64,000 nt of DNA from Marivivens aquimaris (GTDB lineage: Bacteria; Pseudomonadota; Alphaproteobacteria; Rhodobacterales; Rhodobacteraceae). Where the stretch lies: the NCBI RefSeq assembly GCF_015220045.1, contig NZ_JADBGB010000001.1:1269001-1333000 (forward strand), given 5' to 3'. The translations under genes and the position numbers were made by a program. Under the pieces are notes generated by a model. It saw nothing but the letters and a program-made list of their open reading frames with translations, was not told the origin of the DNA and did not search any database. Numbering within the stretch: the stretch's first letter is position 1; the number at the start of each line of letters is the position of its first letter. Positions 10,254 through 19,207 of the stretch are shown one piece after another.

Positions 10254-11008
10254 TACTGCACCTCCGCCAGAAGGTCTGCATAGCCGTTGTTTTCAACTTC
10301 GAGAGCCAGCTCCGGACCGCCCGACTTGATGATGCGGCCGTTTGCCATGATGTGCACGACGTCCGGTTTGATGTGGTCCAGAAGACGCTGGTAGTGCGTG
10401 ATGACGAGGAACGAGCGACCTTCGTCGCGCAGTGCGTTCACGCCGTCGGACACCAGTTTCATCGCGTCAACGTCGAGGCCGGAGTCGGTCTCGTCAAGGA
10501 TGCACATCTTCGGCTCCAGCATTGCCATCTGGAGGATCTCGTTCCGCTTCTTCTCACCGCCCGAGAAGCCGACGTTCACGGGACGCTTGAGCATGTCGGC
10601 GTCGATCTTGAGGGTCTTGGCCTTTTCGCGGACGATCTTGAGGAAATCGCCAGCGCTGTATTCCTCTTCGCCGCGTGCCTTGCGCTGTGCGTTCACAGCG
10701 GTGCGCAGGAAGGTCATGTTCCCAACGCCCGGAATTTCGACGGGGTACTGGAACGCGAGGAACAGGCCCGCCGCAGCGCGCTCTTCGGGCTCCATTTCCA
10801 GCAGATCAACGCCGTCGAGGGTCGCTGCGCCGTCGGTGACTTCGTAGCCGTCGCGGCCCGACAGAACGTAGGACATGGTCGACTTGCCCGAACCGTTCGG
10901 GCCCATGATGGCGTGAACTTCGCCAGCGCCGATCTTGAGGTCGACGCCCTTGAGGATCTGCTTGTCCTCTTCTTCAAGTTTGACGTGCAGGTTCTTGATT
11001 TCCAGCAT
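10253..11008 (-). CDS. sufC: SufC, Fe-S assembly ATPase
   Basis: SufC is the ABC-type ATPase of the cytosolic SufBCD scaffold. The 251 residues contain the Walker A motif GPNGSGKST near residue 37, the signature FSGGEKKRNE and the Walker B motif CILDETDSGLD, in which the acidic pair differs slightly from transporter ATPases, as is typical of SufC. There are no membrane partners. It is followed directly by sufD with a one-base overlap and preceded by a 68-base gap after the ybjQ-like gene. Confidence 0.97.
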   Translation of the reverse strand: MLEIKNLHVKLEEEDKQILKGVDLKIGAGEVHAIMGPNGSGKSTMSYVLSGRDGYEVTDGAATLDGVDLLEMEPEERAAAGLFLAFQYPVEIPGVGNMTFLRTAVNAQRKARGEEEYSAGDFLKIVREKAKTLKIDADMLKRPVNVGFSGGEKKRNEILQMAMLEPKMCILDETDSGLDVDAMKLVSDGVNALRDEGRSFLVITHYQRLLDHIKPDVVHIMANGRIIKSGGPELALEVENNGYADLLAEVQ

Positions 11009-11076
11009 TTAATTCTCCTAGCCGCCGGTGCGGCACATCGGCCCGAGGCCGTTCATTCCAAGCGCGAGACGCGCGA

Positions 11077-11388
11077 TTAATCCAGCGAGACAGCGGTGCC
11101 CGAGGCCGAAACCATGAGCATCTGTCCGATAACTTCGTAGTCGAGATCGACACCAATCACCGCGTCAGCACCGCTCTCGGCCGCGCGGACTTCCATCTCG
11201 CGCAGGGCCGTTTCACGCGCATCTGCGAGCTTCGCCTCGTAAGCGCCCGAGCGCCCGCCGATCACGTCGGTGATCGAGGCGAAGATGTCCCGCACGACGT
11301 TTGCGCCCATGATGGCCTCGCCGGTGACGATACCGTGGTATCCCGTCACGCGGCGACCTTCGATGCTGTTGGTGGTGGTGACGATCAT
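11077..11388 (-). CDS. YbjQ-family (UPF0145) protein
   Basis: The 103-residue protein has the YbjQ-family pattern: [21 protein letters not shown] at the start, a conserved GRSGAYE segment in the middle and [12 protein letters not shown] towards the end. The family forms small pentameric beta-barrel-like assemblies of unknown function. Its ATG overlaps the sufB stop by four bases (ATGA), so it is translated with sufB. A YbjQ-like gene between sufB and sufC is a known arrangement in this bacterial family, but no role in cluster assembly has been shown that I know of. Confidence 0.85.
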   Translation of the reverse strand: MIVTTTNSIEGRRVTGYHGIVTGEAIMGANVVRDIFASITDVIGGRSGAYEAKLADARETALREMEVRAAESGADAVIGVDLDYEVIGQMLMVSASGTAVSLD

Positions 11389-12908
11389 CCGACCGATCCT
11401 TCGAGCGAGATGGCAACCAGCTGCTGTGCTTCCATCGCGAATTCCATCGGCAGCGCCTGAAGCACTTCCTTACAGAACCCGTTCACCACGAGAGCCACGG
11501 CCTCTTCTTCGTCCATGCCGCGCTGGCGGCAGTAGAAGAGCTGGTCGTCGTCCACCTTCGAGGTGGTCGCTTCGTGTTCAACGCGCGAGGAGTTGTTCTT
11601 CACCTCGATATACGGAACCGTGTGGGCACCGCATTCCGAGCCGATGAGCAAGCTGTCGCACTGGGTGTAGTTGCGGCTATTCTTTGCCTTCGGGTGCATC
11701 GACACCAGACCACGGTAGGTGTTCTGCGCCTTACCGGCAGAGATACCCTTGGAGACAATGCGCGACTTGGTGTTCTTGCCAAGGTGCACCATCTTCGTGC
11801 CGGTGTCGGCCTGCTGCATGTTGTTGGCAATCGCGATCGAGTAGAACTCGCCCTGGCTGTCATCACCGCGCAGAATGCACGACGGGTATTTCCAGGTAAC
11901 AGCCGAGCCGGTTTCAACCTGAGTCCACATCACTTTCGCACGGTCGCCGCGGCAGTCCGCGCGCTTGGTGACGAAGTTGTAGATGCCGCCCTTGCCGTTC
12001 TCGTCGCCCGGATACCAGTTCTGGACGGTCGAGTATTTTACTTCAGCGTCTTCCTCGACGATGATCTCGACCACAGCCGCGTGAAGCTGCGCGGTATCGC
12101 GCTGCGGCGCGGTACAGCCTTCGAGGTAGGACACATACGAGCCCTTATCCGCAATGATCAGCGTACGTTCGAACTGGCCGGTGTTTTCCGCGTTGATACG
12201 GAAATAAGTCGACAGTTCCATCGGGCAGCGAACGCCCGGCGGCACGTAGACGAACGAGCCGTCCGAGAACACAGCCGAGTTCAGCGTGGCATAGTAGTTG
12301 TCGGTCGCCGGAACGACGGAGCCGAGGTACTTCTTGACCAGTTCGGGATGCTCGCGGATCGCTTCGGAGATCGAGCAGAAGATTACGCCCGCCTTCTGAA
12401 GTTCCTTCTGGAAGGTCGTACCGACGGAAACGGAGTCGAACACCGCGTCCACAGCAACCTTGCGGTCGCCTTCCTTGTAGTCCTCGGCACCTTCGACGCC
12501 TGCGAGGATCATCTGCTCCTTGAGCGGAATACCGAGCTTTTCATAGGTCGCGAGCAGCTTGGGGTCGACCTCTTCGAGCGACTTGGGCTTTTCGACCATG
12601 CTCTTGGGACGCGCATAGTAGTACTGGTCTTGAAAATCGATCTTGGGATAATCGACCATCGCCCAAGTAGGCTCCTCCATGGTTTCCCAACGCTCGAAGG
12701 CCGACAGACGCCATTCGGTCATCCACTCCGGCTCTTCGTTCTTGTCCGAGATGAGACGCACGATATCGGGGTTCACACCCTTAGGCGCGTACTCCATCTC
12801 GATATCGGTTTCCCAACCGTATTTATATTTGCCCGAAAGCTTTGCAACGGCATCGACAGTTTCCTGATCGACCCCTTCCTTCACTTCGGTTCGGTCCAGT
12901 GCAGCCAT
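11385..12908 (-). CDS. sufB: SufB, scaffold subunit of the SufBCD complex
   Basis: SufB is the core scaffold on which the SufBCD complex assembles Fe-S clusters from SufS-derived sulfur. The 507-residue length is normal. Family landmarks are the N-terminal [10 protein letters not shown], the [18 protein letters not shown] block, the central [20 protein letters not shown] block and the C-terminal [21 protein letters not shown], which includes the conserved glutamate-histidine and cysteine region. It lies 14 bases downstream of the group I-like desulfurase and overlaps the ybjQ-like gene. Confidence 0.97.
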   Translation of the reverse strand: MAALDRTEVKEGVDQETVDAVAKLSGKYKYGWETDIEMEYAPKGVNPDIVRLISDKNEEPEWMTEWRLSAFERWETMEEPTWAMVDYPKIDFQDQYYYARPKSMVEKPKSLEEVDPKLLATYEKLGIPLKEQMILAGVEGAEDYKEGDRKVAVDAVFDSVSVGTTFQKELQKAGVIFCSISEAIREHPELVKKYLGSVVPATDNYYATLNSAVFSDGSFVYVPPGVRCPMELSTYFRINAENTGQFERTLIIADKGSYVSYLEGCTAPQRDTAQLHAAVVEIIVEEDAEVKYSTVQNWYPGDENGKGGIYNFVTKRADCRGDRAKVMWTQVETGSAVTWKYPSCILRGDDSQGEFYSIAIANNMQQADTGTKMVHLGKNTKSRIVSKGISAGKAQNTYRGLVSMHPKAKNSRNYTQCDSLLIGSECGAHTVPYIEVKNNSSRVEHEATTSKVDDDQLFYCRQRGMDEEEAVALVVNGFCKEVLQALPMEFAMEAQQLVAISLEGSVG

Positions 12909-12922
12909 GACCTTTCCCTTTC

Positions 12923-13966
12923 TTACGCGGCTTTTGCGCGCATCTTTTTATATCGATCAACCCAAGCGTCGGCGAAGGCCAACACATCGGCTTCAGTCGT
13001 TTCAATTCCCAGCGAAACTCGCGTCGCGCACGCGGCATCCGCTTCGTCAAATCCCATAGCGCGGAGCACTTTGCTCGCCTTCACCTTGCCGCTCGAACAG
13101 GCCGAGCCGGCAGAGATGGCGAACCCCGACAGGTCCATATTCATGACCTGCGTCTCGCCCTTCCAGCCGGGTGTCACATAGCAGGACGTGTTCGGCAACC
13201 GCTTGGCGGTCTTCCCCACAAAGATAGGTACGCCCGCGCCATCAGCAATGCGCTCTTCCATCAAATCGCGCAGCCTTGCGATCTCGTCCCAGCGGCCATC
13301 CGCCAGATCTTTCTGGGCAGCTTCGGCAGCGGCGGCAAAGCCTGCGATCCCGATGATATTCTCGGTACCCGCACGGCGTCCCATCTCCTGCCCACCGCCT
13401 TTCAGCTGCGCAGACAGATCATAGCCCTGCGGAATGACCAGCGCGCCAACACCCTTCGGCCCGCCCAGCTTGTGAGCCGATACGAACACCATGCCGACAC
13501 CGGCCCATGCATAGGAAAACGGGATCTTCCCGAAGGCTTGCGTGATGTCCGACACCGCCAGCCCTTCCGGCAGGTCCTGAATGATACCCGTCTCCGAATT
13601 GGCAAGCTGCAACGTCGACCCGGCCGGATCGGTCACAGCCACAGCGCCATCTCCGTGCACATCGAGCGACGGCTCGACCCACGACAGCACAGCTTCGTGC
13701 TCGATTTCCGAGCCCAGCAAACCGCGCCCCGCGCAAGCCAGCGCAGCAGCTTCGGTGGAGCCGGAGACGAACACGATATCCGCGTTCCCAGCCCCCAAAG
13801 CCTCCGACACCTGACGGCGCGCTTTTTCCATCAGCGACTTTGCAGCGCGGCCCTCGGAATGCACCGAACTTGGATTGCCCGCGACATCCATCGCGGCAAC
13901 CATTGCCTCGCGCGCCTCGGCCCGCAGCGGCGTCGTCGCATTATGATCAAGATAGACCCGCTTCAC
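12923..13966 (-). CDS. NifS/IscS-like cysteine desulfurase
   Basis: A PLP-dependent cysteine desulfurase of 347 residues, shorter than IscS (about 404). It opens with [12 protein letters not shown], has the PLP lysine in [12 protein letters not shown] and the catalytic cysteine C290 in [10 protein letters not shown], a loop of the group I type. The aspartate that contacts the PLP ring nitrogen is kept ([11 protein letters not shown]). It is the second gene of the operon, after iscR and before sufB, as in Rhodobacter. It probably supplies sulfur alongside SufS; how the two divide the work is not evident. Confidence 0.92.
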   Translation of the reverse strand: MKRVYLDHNATTPLRAEAREAMVAAMDVAGNPSSVHSEGRAAKSLMEKARRQVSEALGAGNADIVFVSGSTEAAALACAGRGLLGSEIEHEAVLSWVEPSLDVHGDGAVAVTDPAGSTLQLANSETGIIQDLPEGLAVSDITQAFGKIPFSYAWAGVGMVFVSAHKLGGPKGVGALVIPQGYDLSAQLKGGGQEMGRRAGTENIIGIAGFAAAAEAAQKDLADGRWDEIARLRDLMEERIADGAGVPIFVGKTAKRLPNTSCYVTPGWKGETQVMNMDLSGFAISAGSACSSGKVKASKVLRAMGFDEADAACATRVSLGIETTEADVLAFADAWVDRYKKMRAKAA

Positions 13967-13986
13967 GCCGCCGCCCTTTTCACTTT

Positions 13987-14040
13987 GAAAAAAATACCTC
14001 GGGGGAGGCCGCCAACGGCGGACGGGGGCAGAGCCCCCAC
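13987..14040. repeat. Dispersed GC-rich repeat, copy A
   Basis: Between the desulfurase and iscR lies an AAAAAAATACCTCGGGGG segment, then an imperfect hairpin (GGCCGCCAACGGCGG) and a second hairpin GGGGGCAGAGCCCCC. Read on the minus strand it aligns end to end with the element at 21072-21123: a GGGGGCnCTGCCCCC hairpin, a purine/pyrimidine spacer and CTCCCCCGnGnTATT. This points to a family of short dispersed intergenic elements. Confidence 0.75.
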
Positions 14041-14057
14041 ATATGCGGCGTCAAAAG

Positions 14058-14516
14058 TCACTCGTCGACCACTTCGAACAGCGACGGCACAGCCGGACAC
14101 GGCGCAAGGCCGTTGCTTACTACATCGGACAGACGCGCCTGATGGAGGAACACATAGACATGCGCCGACAGACCTTCCCAAAGGCGGTTCGTCAGCGATT
14201 GCGCGCGGGTGCCGGAGTTCGCGCCGGATGCGCCAACGCCTTTGTGCATTGCACTTACGGTCTCGTCTACCGCAGCGAGAATATCGGCCACGCGGATGTC
14301 CGACGGCACCTTTGCCAGCTTGTAACCACCGCCCGGACCACGAACGGAATCCACCAGGCCCTCGCGGCGAAGCTTCACAAAAAGCTGCTCAAGGTACGGC
14401 AGAGAGATGTTCTGACGCTTGGAAATCTCCGCCAGCGTCACCAGCGAACCGGCGGGCTGCAAAGCGAGATCGGCAAGCGCGACAACGGCATAACGGCCTT
14501 TGGTGCTCAGTTTCAT
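14058..14516 (-). CDS. iscR: IscR-type Rrf2 regulator with a single cysteine
   Basis: A 152-residue winged-helix repressor of Fe-S biogenesis genes, first in the SUF operon. The DNA-binding part starts MKLSTKGRYAVVALADLA and includes the family SRGPGGGYxLA-like wing. In most IscR proteins three cysteines near residues 92-104 hold a 2Fe-2S cluster. Here that stretch (GVGASGANSGTRAQS) has none, and the only cysteine is C140 near the C-terminus. Single-cysteine IscR proteins are known from Rhodobacteraceae, where the R. sphaeroides protein was reported to bind a cluster in a different way. The start at 14516 is chosen to match the family N-terminus. A perfect palindrome lies 98 bases upstream. 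Confidence 0.93.
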   Translation of the reverse strand: MKLSTKGRYAVVALADLALQPAGSLVTLAEISKRQNISLPYLEQLFVKLRREGLVDSVRGPGGGYKLAKVPSDIRVADILAAVDETVSAMHKGVGASGANSGTRAQSLTNRLWEGLSAHVYVFLHQARLSDVVSNGLAPCPAVPSLFEVVDE

Positions 14517-14613
14517 AGCTTTCAGACGGCTCCGATAAAGCGTTACAATATTGACGGATGCGGCTGACGTCATTACTTCGAGACCCAGCCCCGGCCCATC
14601 ATGTAGGCCGGAT

Positions 14614-14628
14614 TTAGAATCCTTCTAA
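14614..14628. promoter_or_regulatory. Candidate IscR operator upstream of iscR
   Basis: TTAGAA and TTCTAA form a perfect inverted repeat with a TCC spacer, about 100 bases upstream of iscR and 55 bases upstream of the divergent hydrolase gene. Its position and symmetry fit an autoregulatory site, like the iron-responsive box predicted for IscR in Rhodobacterales, though I cannot compare it with that consensus base by base. On the minus strand a weak -35-like TTAGAA and a TACATG lie 16 bases apart across the site. Confidence 0.6.
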
Positions 14629-14682
14629 GATGCCCGATGAATTTCGTCAAGAAATCCGGACACCAACTGCACAGGGACCCGA

Positions 14683-15336
14683 ATGCCCGAAGTAATTTTC
14701 CCCGGCCCCGAAGGCCGGCTCGAAGGCCGTTACCACCCGCAGAAAGATCGTGACGCTCCGATCGCCATCGTTCTGCACCCGCACCCCCAGTTCGGCGGCT
14801 CGATGAACCAGCGCGTGGTCCACAAGCTGCACTACACGTTCTACAACATGGGCTTCACGGTTCTGCGGTTCAATTTCCGCGGCGTCGGTCGCAGTCAGGG
14901 TGAATACGATCAGGGCATCGGCGAGCTTTCGGATGCGGCATCGGCGCTGGACTATCTCCAGTCGATGAACACCGGCTCGAAGCACTGCTGGGTCGCCGGT
15001 TTCTCGTTCGGCGCATGGATCGGCATGCAGCTTCTGATGCGCCGTCCGGAAATCACCGGCTTCATCTCGGTCGCTCCGCCCGCGAACATGTATGACTTCT
15101 CGTTCCTCGCGCCCTGCCCGTCTTCGGGTCTGATCATCAACGGCAGCGCCGACCGCGTCGCGCCGCCGGCAGATACCGTCAGCCTCGTGAACAAGCTGCA
15201 CGACCAGAAGGGCATCACCATCACCCACGAGGTTGTCGAGGGTGCGGGCCACTTCTTTGACGACGAACACCTCGAAACCATGAGCGATTCCGTCAAAGGT
15301 TACGTCCGTCGCCGCCTGACGGAGAATACGAGGTAA
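14683..15336 (+). CDS. Alpha/beta hydrolase
   Basis: A 217-residue soluble hydrolase. The nucleophile elbow is GFSFG with S108, a histidine that completes the triad is H190 in GAGHFF, and an aspartate lies in NGSADRVAPP. The N-terminal HPHPQFGGSMN block and FNFRGVGRSQG are typical of a widespread alphaproteobacterial family of small hydrolases of unknown substrate. The 74-residue protein gene follows after three bases and the HD-domain gene overlaps that, so the three form an operon running away from iscR. Confidence 0.9.
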   Translation: MPEVIFPGPEGRLEGRYHPQKDRDAPIAIVLHPHPQFGGSMNQRVVHKLHYTFYNMGFTVLRFNFRGVGRSQGEYDQGIGELSDAASALDYLQSMNTGSKHCWVAGFSFGAWIGMQLLMRRPEITGFISVAPPANMYDFSFLAPCPSSGLIINGSADRVAPPADTVSLVNKLHDQKGITITHEVVEGAGHFFDDEHLETMSDSVKGYVRRRLTENTR

Positions 15337-15339
15337 TCC

Positions 15340-15564
15340 ATGTCGCTCACCAACGAGCTCGCCGAAAAGCTTGCGCTTGATACCATCAACGCAGCCGACG
15401 CAATGGAAGACCCGAACCTCGTTCAGGACGTGTCCAATGTGCTGGGCGCGTCCTCGCAGACCACGCAGGAAGCGTTCATGACGGCTGTGCGCGTGATCAA
15501 CTCAGAGCGCCGCGCACGCCGCTACCTCGAACAACGCATCGCAAAAGCGCGCGGCGACCAGTAA
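15340..15564 (+). CDS. Small helical protein of unknown function
   Basis: This 74-residue protein is predicted to be all helical (MSLTNELAEKLALDTIN onward) with a basic C-terminus (RRARRYLEQRIAKARG). It has no signal peptide, membrane segment or recognised motif. It starts three bases after the hydrolase stop, and its TAA stop shares an A with the ATG of the HD-domain gene, so translation of the two is coupled. The tight coupling argues that it is a real gene that works with the HD-domain protein. I do not recognise the family. Confidence 0.78.
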   Translation: MSLTNELAEKLALDTINAADAMEDPNLVQDVSNVLGASSQTTQEAFMTAVRVINSERRARRYLEQRIAKARGDQ

Positions 15565-16727
15565 TGGCCGCCGCATCCCGCATTGCCCGCCAGTTTGCCT
15601 TTCTCAACGAGGCAGACCGACTGAAAGGCGTGGACCGCGCCAACCTGATCCTCGATTGCAGCCGCGAAGAAAACAGTGCCGAACATAGCTGGCACCTGAT
15701 GCTCTACGCGATGGTGTTCGGCGCGAACCAACCGCCCGAGGTCGACGTCGACCGCGCGATCCTGATGCTCATGCTGCATGATCTGGTCGAGATCGACGCA
15801 GGCGACCATCCGATCCATCTGGGCCACGATCCCGCCGTCGTCGCTGCCGCTGAACAAAAGGCCGCCGACCGTCTGTTCGGCATTCTGCCCGAAGACCAAG
15901 GCACGCACCTCCGCGCCGTCTGGGACGAATTTGAAGCCGGTGAGACGCCGACCGCTGCCTTCGCCCGCCGCTGCGACATTGCGCAACCGATGTTCCAGAC
16001 GATCTGCGGCACAAGCCCTCGCCCCGACCACATCGAGATCGTGCGCAATAACATGTCCGGTGGCCGCGCCCGTCCCTTGGCCGAGCACTGGGCCGAGGCT
16101 TACGAACATGCCGCTGCTCTGCTTGACGGCGCGGAAAGCACCGCGACCGATGACTTCCTGAGCCAACTCGCCTTCGTCAACGAGGCCTGCCAGCTCAAGG
16201 GCGTCTACCGCGCCACTCGCCTGCACGACGGCAGCCGTCATGAGAACAGCGCGGAGCATAGCTGGCACAGTGCACTGCACATCTACATCCTCGCCGAGCA
16301 TGCGACCCGCGAGATCAACGTTGAAAAAGCCGTGCGGATGCTGGTGCTCCATGATCTCGTTGAGATCGACGCGGGCGACAATCCGATCCACGGCAATGTC
16401 GACCACGCCGCGCAAGAGGCCGCCGAACTGGCCGCCGCTGACCGTTTATTCAACATCCTCCCCGACCCGCAGAACGCCGTATTCCGCGCCCTATGGGACG
16501 AATTCGAAGAAGCGACGAGCCCCGAAGCCCATTATGGCAAGGCTATCGACCGCACCTCGACCCCGCTGGCAAACCTCGCCAATGGCGGCGGAAGCTGGGT
16601 GGACTATAATGTGGGCTATGACCAACTGGTCGAACGTGTCGGAAAGCCGATCTCTCGCGGGGCGCCCGCGGTGTGGGAAGAGCTGGACCGGATGCTCAAG
16701 AGTTATCCGCTTTTCGCGGGCAGCTAA
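15564..16727 (+). CDS. Tandem HD-domain phosphohydrolase (two fused YfbR-like domains)
   Basis: The 387-residue protein contains two similar HD domains. The first has H41 in ENSAEHSWH and H72-D73 in LHDLVEIDAGD; the second repeats both motifs exactly at H232 and H263-D264. HD-domain proteins of this group are usually single-domain metal enzymes of about 190-200 residues that dephosphorylate deoxynucleotides. Both copies keep the metal-binding residues, so both could be active. Residues 195-210 form the junction. The gene overlaps the 74-residue gene by one base and ends 89 bases before icd. The duplication within one chain is the notable feature. Confidence 0.88.
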   Translation: MAAASRIARQFAFLNEADRLKGVDRANLILDCSREENSAEHSWHLMLYAMVFGANQPPEVDVDRAILMLMLHDLVEIDAGDHPIHLGHDPAVVAAAEQKAADRLFGILPEDQGTHLRAVWDEFEAGETPTAAFARRCDIAQPMFQTICGTSPRPDHIEIVRNNMSGGRARPLAEHWAEAYEHAAALLDGAESTATDDFLSQLAFVNEACQLKGVYRATRLHDGSRHENSAEHSWHSALHIYILAEHATREINVEKAVRMLVLHDLVEIDAGDNPIHGNVDHAAQEAAELAAADRLFNILPDPQNAVFRALWDEFEEATSPEAHYGKAIDRTSTPLANLANGGGSWVDYNVGYDQLVERVGKPISRGAPAVWEELDRMLKSYPLFAGS

Positions 16728-16816
16728 ACTCGGTATACATTGGCATACAAAGTCTGGTCAAAGCCTTCGGGCCACGCTAGATACTCCTCATACTCACACA
16801 TACACGGAGTCGCCTC

Positions 16817-18031
16817 ATGACCAAGATCAAGGTGGAAAATCCGGTCGTCGAACTCGACGGCGATGAAATGACCCGCATCATCTGGGATTTCATCAAACAA
16901 AAGCTCATCCTCCCGTACCTCGACCTCGATCTGAAGTACTACGACCTCGGCATCGAAGTGCGTGACGAGACCGAAGACCAGATCACCATCGATGCGGCCA
17001 ACGCGATCAAGGAATACGGTGTCGGCGTCAAATGCGCGACGATCACCCCTGATGAAGCGCGTGTCGAGGAATTCGGCCTCAAGAAGATGTGGCGCTCGCC
17101 CAACGGCACGATCCGCAACATCCTTGGCGGTGTTGTTTTCCGTCAGCCGATCATCTGCCGCAACGTCCCGCGCCTCGTTCCGGGTTGGACGCAGCCGATC
17201 GTTGTGGGCCGTCACGCATTCGGCGACCAGTACCGCGCGACCGACTTCCACTTCCCGTCGGCAGGTAAGCTGACCATGAAGTTTGTCGGCGAAGACGGCA
17301 CCGAGATCGAGCGCGAAGTCTACAACGCGCCCTCCGCCGGCGTGTACATGGGCATGTATAACCTCGACGACTCCATCATCGACTTTGCCCGCGCATCGCT
17401 GAACTACGGGCTCGCGCTGAAATGGCCGGTGTACCTGTCGACCAAGAACACGATCCTCAAAGCCTACGACGGCCGCTTCAAGGACCTGTTCCAGAAGGTC
17501 TACGAGGAAGAGTTCGAAGAGAAATTCAAGGCCGCAGGCATCTGGTATGAACACCGCCTGATCGACGACATGGTCGCTTGCGCACTGAAATGGTCGGGCG
17601 GTTTCGTCTGGGCGTGTAAGAACTACGACGGCGACGTGCAGTCGGACACCGTGGCGCAGGGCTACGGCTCGCTGGGCTTGATGGCGTCGCAGCTGATGAC
17701 CCCCGATGGCAAGATCGTGGAGGCCGAGGCCGCCCACGGCACCGTTACCCGCCACTACCGCAACCACCAGGCCGGCAAGGCAACCTCAACCAACTCGGTC
17801 GCGTCGATCTACGCATGGACCGGCGGTCTGAAGCACCGCGCAAAGCTCGACGGCAACGCGCAGTTGATGCGCTTTGCAGAAACGCTGGAGAAAGTCACCG
17901 TGCAGTGCGTCGAAGACGGCTGGATGACCAAAGACCTCGCCCTGCTGGTCGGTCCCGACCAGAAGTGGCTCACCACGATGGGCTTTCTCGAAAAGGTTGA
18001 CGAGTACCTCAACAAAGCGCTCGTCGGGTAA
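16817..18031 (+). CDS. icd: NADP-dependent isocitrate dehydrogenase
   Basis: This enzyme oxidises isocitrate to 2-oxoglutarate in the TCA cycle, producing NADPH. The 404-residue length and motifs are those of the homodimeric, eukaryote-like class: [13 protein letters not shown] for substrate binding, [13 protein letters not shown], the metal-binding [14 protein letters not shown] and [10 protein letters not shown] for NADP. A GGAG Shine-Dalgarno precedes the ATG. It has its own terminator and probably its own promoter in the 89-base upstream gap. Confidence 0.98.
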   Translation: MTKIKVENPVVELDGDEMTRIIWDFIKQKLILPYLDLDLKYYDLGIEVRDETEDQITIDAANAIKEYGVGVKCATITPDEARVEEFGLKKMWRSPNGTIRNILGGVVFRQPIICRNVPRLVPGWTQPIVVGRHAFGDQYRATDFHFPSAGKLTMKFVGEDGTEIEREVYNAPSAGVYMGMYNLDDSIIDFARASLNYGLALKWPVYLSTKNTILKAYDGRFKDLFQKVYEEEFEEKFKAAGIWYEHRLIDDMVACALKWSGGFVWACKNYDGDVQSDTVAQGYGSLGLMASQLMTPDGKIVEAEAAHGTVTRHYRNHQAGKATSTNSVASIYAWTGGLKHRAKLDGNAQLMRFAETLEKVTVQCVEDGWMTKDLALLVGPDQKWLTTMGFLEKVDEYLNKALVG

Positions 18032-18039
18032 AAAATATC

Positions 18040-18066
18040 AAGGGCGGCCTCGCGGTCGCCCTTTTC
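18040..18066 (+). terminator. Rho-independent terminator of icd
   Basis: AAGGGCG and CGCCCTT pair around a ten-base GC-rich loop and are followed by TTCCTTT, nine bases after the icd stop. Confidence 0.75.
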
Positions 18067-18113
18067 CTTTCCCATGCTTTTGGGTACGAAGTGCTGACCT
18101 AAAGAGGTGCATC

Positions 18114-18716
18114 ATGACCGACCCCAAGAAGCATTCACTGATCGAAGACGCCCAAGGCATCGCCTTCGGAGTCATCCTTGCGTCCTTCGGCCTCCAGATC
18201 CTGACCTTCATGGGGTTCGTGACGGGCCAGACGGCAGGTCTTGCCCTGCTGATCTCCTACGTGACAGGATGGAGCTTCGGTGCGGTCTTCTTCGTCGTGA
18301 ACATCCCGTTCTACTGGCTGGGCTACAAGCGCCTCGGCCCGACCTTCGTGATGAAGACGTTCCTGTCGGTCGCGCTGCTGTCGGTCCTCGTCAGCTTCAT
18401 GCCGTCGATGATCGCGTTCGAGTTCATGGCCCCAATCCCTGCCGCCATCCTCTTCGGCCTCGTCACCGGCTCCGCGCTCATCGCCCTCTTCCGCCACGGC
18501 GGCAGCCTCGGCGGTATCGGCATCCTCGCGCTTTACCTGCAAGAGAAAACGGGCTTCCGCGCGGGCTGGACCCAGCTTCTGTTCGACGCCGCGCTCTTTG
18601 CCATCGCACTGACGATCCGCGACGTGCCGACCGTGTTCTACAGCTTCATCGGTGCGCTCGTCGTGAACCTCGTCATTGCAATCAACCACCGCAAAGACCG
18701 CTATATCGCCACCTGA
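18114..18716 (+). CDS. YitT-family membrane protein
   Basis: A 200-residue integral membrane protein with five or six hydrophobic segments and the family motifs GQTAGLALL and GGSLGGIGIL. YitT (DUF161) proteins are widespread inner-membrane proteins; their transport function is not established. The ATG at 18114 follows AAAGAGGTG and gives the usual short cytoplasmic start (MTDPKKHSLIEDAQG). An upstream in-frame start at 17997 would overlap icd. An SMR transporter gene follows after 83 bases. Confidence 0.88.
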   Translation: MTDPKKHSLIEDAQGIAFGVILASFGLQILTFMGFVTGQTAGLALLISYVTGWSFGAVFFVVNIPFYWLGYKRLGPTFVMKTFLSVALLSVLVSFMPSMIAFEFMAPIPAAILFGLVTGSALIALFRHGGSLGGIGILALYLQEKTGFRAGWTQLLFDAALFAIALTIRDVPTVFYSFIGALVVNLVIAINHRKDRYIAT

Positions 18717-18799
18717 GAGCGGTCTGTGCAGGCGTATCCGCTTGCCCGCTGCAGTGCGGAAATCTAGGCTGGCCGCAAATCAGAGTGACAGGTCCGGCC

Positions 18800-19138
18800 A
18801 TGCCCACCCACATCATTGCCCTGCTCTTCGCCATCGTCGCGGAAACCATCGCGACGTCCGCGCTCAAGGCGTCGGACCAGTTCACCAAGATCGGCCCGAC
18901 CGCCATCGTCGTGATCGGCTACGCTATCTCGTTCTACCTGCTGGCGTACGCCGTGCGTTTTATGCCAACCGGCATCGTCTATGCGATCTGGTCGGGGCTG
19001 GGTATCGTGCTGGTCGCGGTCATCAGTTGGCTCTGGTTCGGGCAGAAACTTGACCTTGGGGCAATCATCGGGCTGGGCCTGATCCTCGCCGGAATTGTCG
19101 TGATTAACCTGTTTTCGGACACAGCCAGCCACGGTTAG
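18800..19138 (+). CDS. Small multidrug resistance (SMR) family transporter
   Basis: The 112-residue protein has four hydrophobic helices, the full build of an SMR exporter that works as a dimer in the inner membrane and exchanges protons for cationic compounds. The essential glutamate is in helix 1 (AIVAETIATSALK, E14), and the GIVYAIWSGLGIVLV stretch is the family signature in helix 3. The sequence looks closer to the EmrE-like branch than to SugE, but the substrate is not certain. The ATG at 18800 gives the standard short N-terminus. Confidence 0.93.
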   Translation: MPTHIIALLFAIVAETIATSALKASDQFTKIGPTAIVVIGYAISFYLLAYAVRFMPTGIVYAIWSGLGIVLVAVISWLWFGQKLDLGAIIGLGLILAGIVVINLFSDTASHG

Positions 19139-19207
19139 GCCCTTTAGGACTAGCCTTTGCTGCATTTGCACGGTATGGGCCAGCCAACTTCCGAAAAAGG
19201 CTGACCT

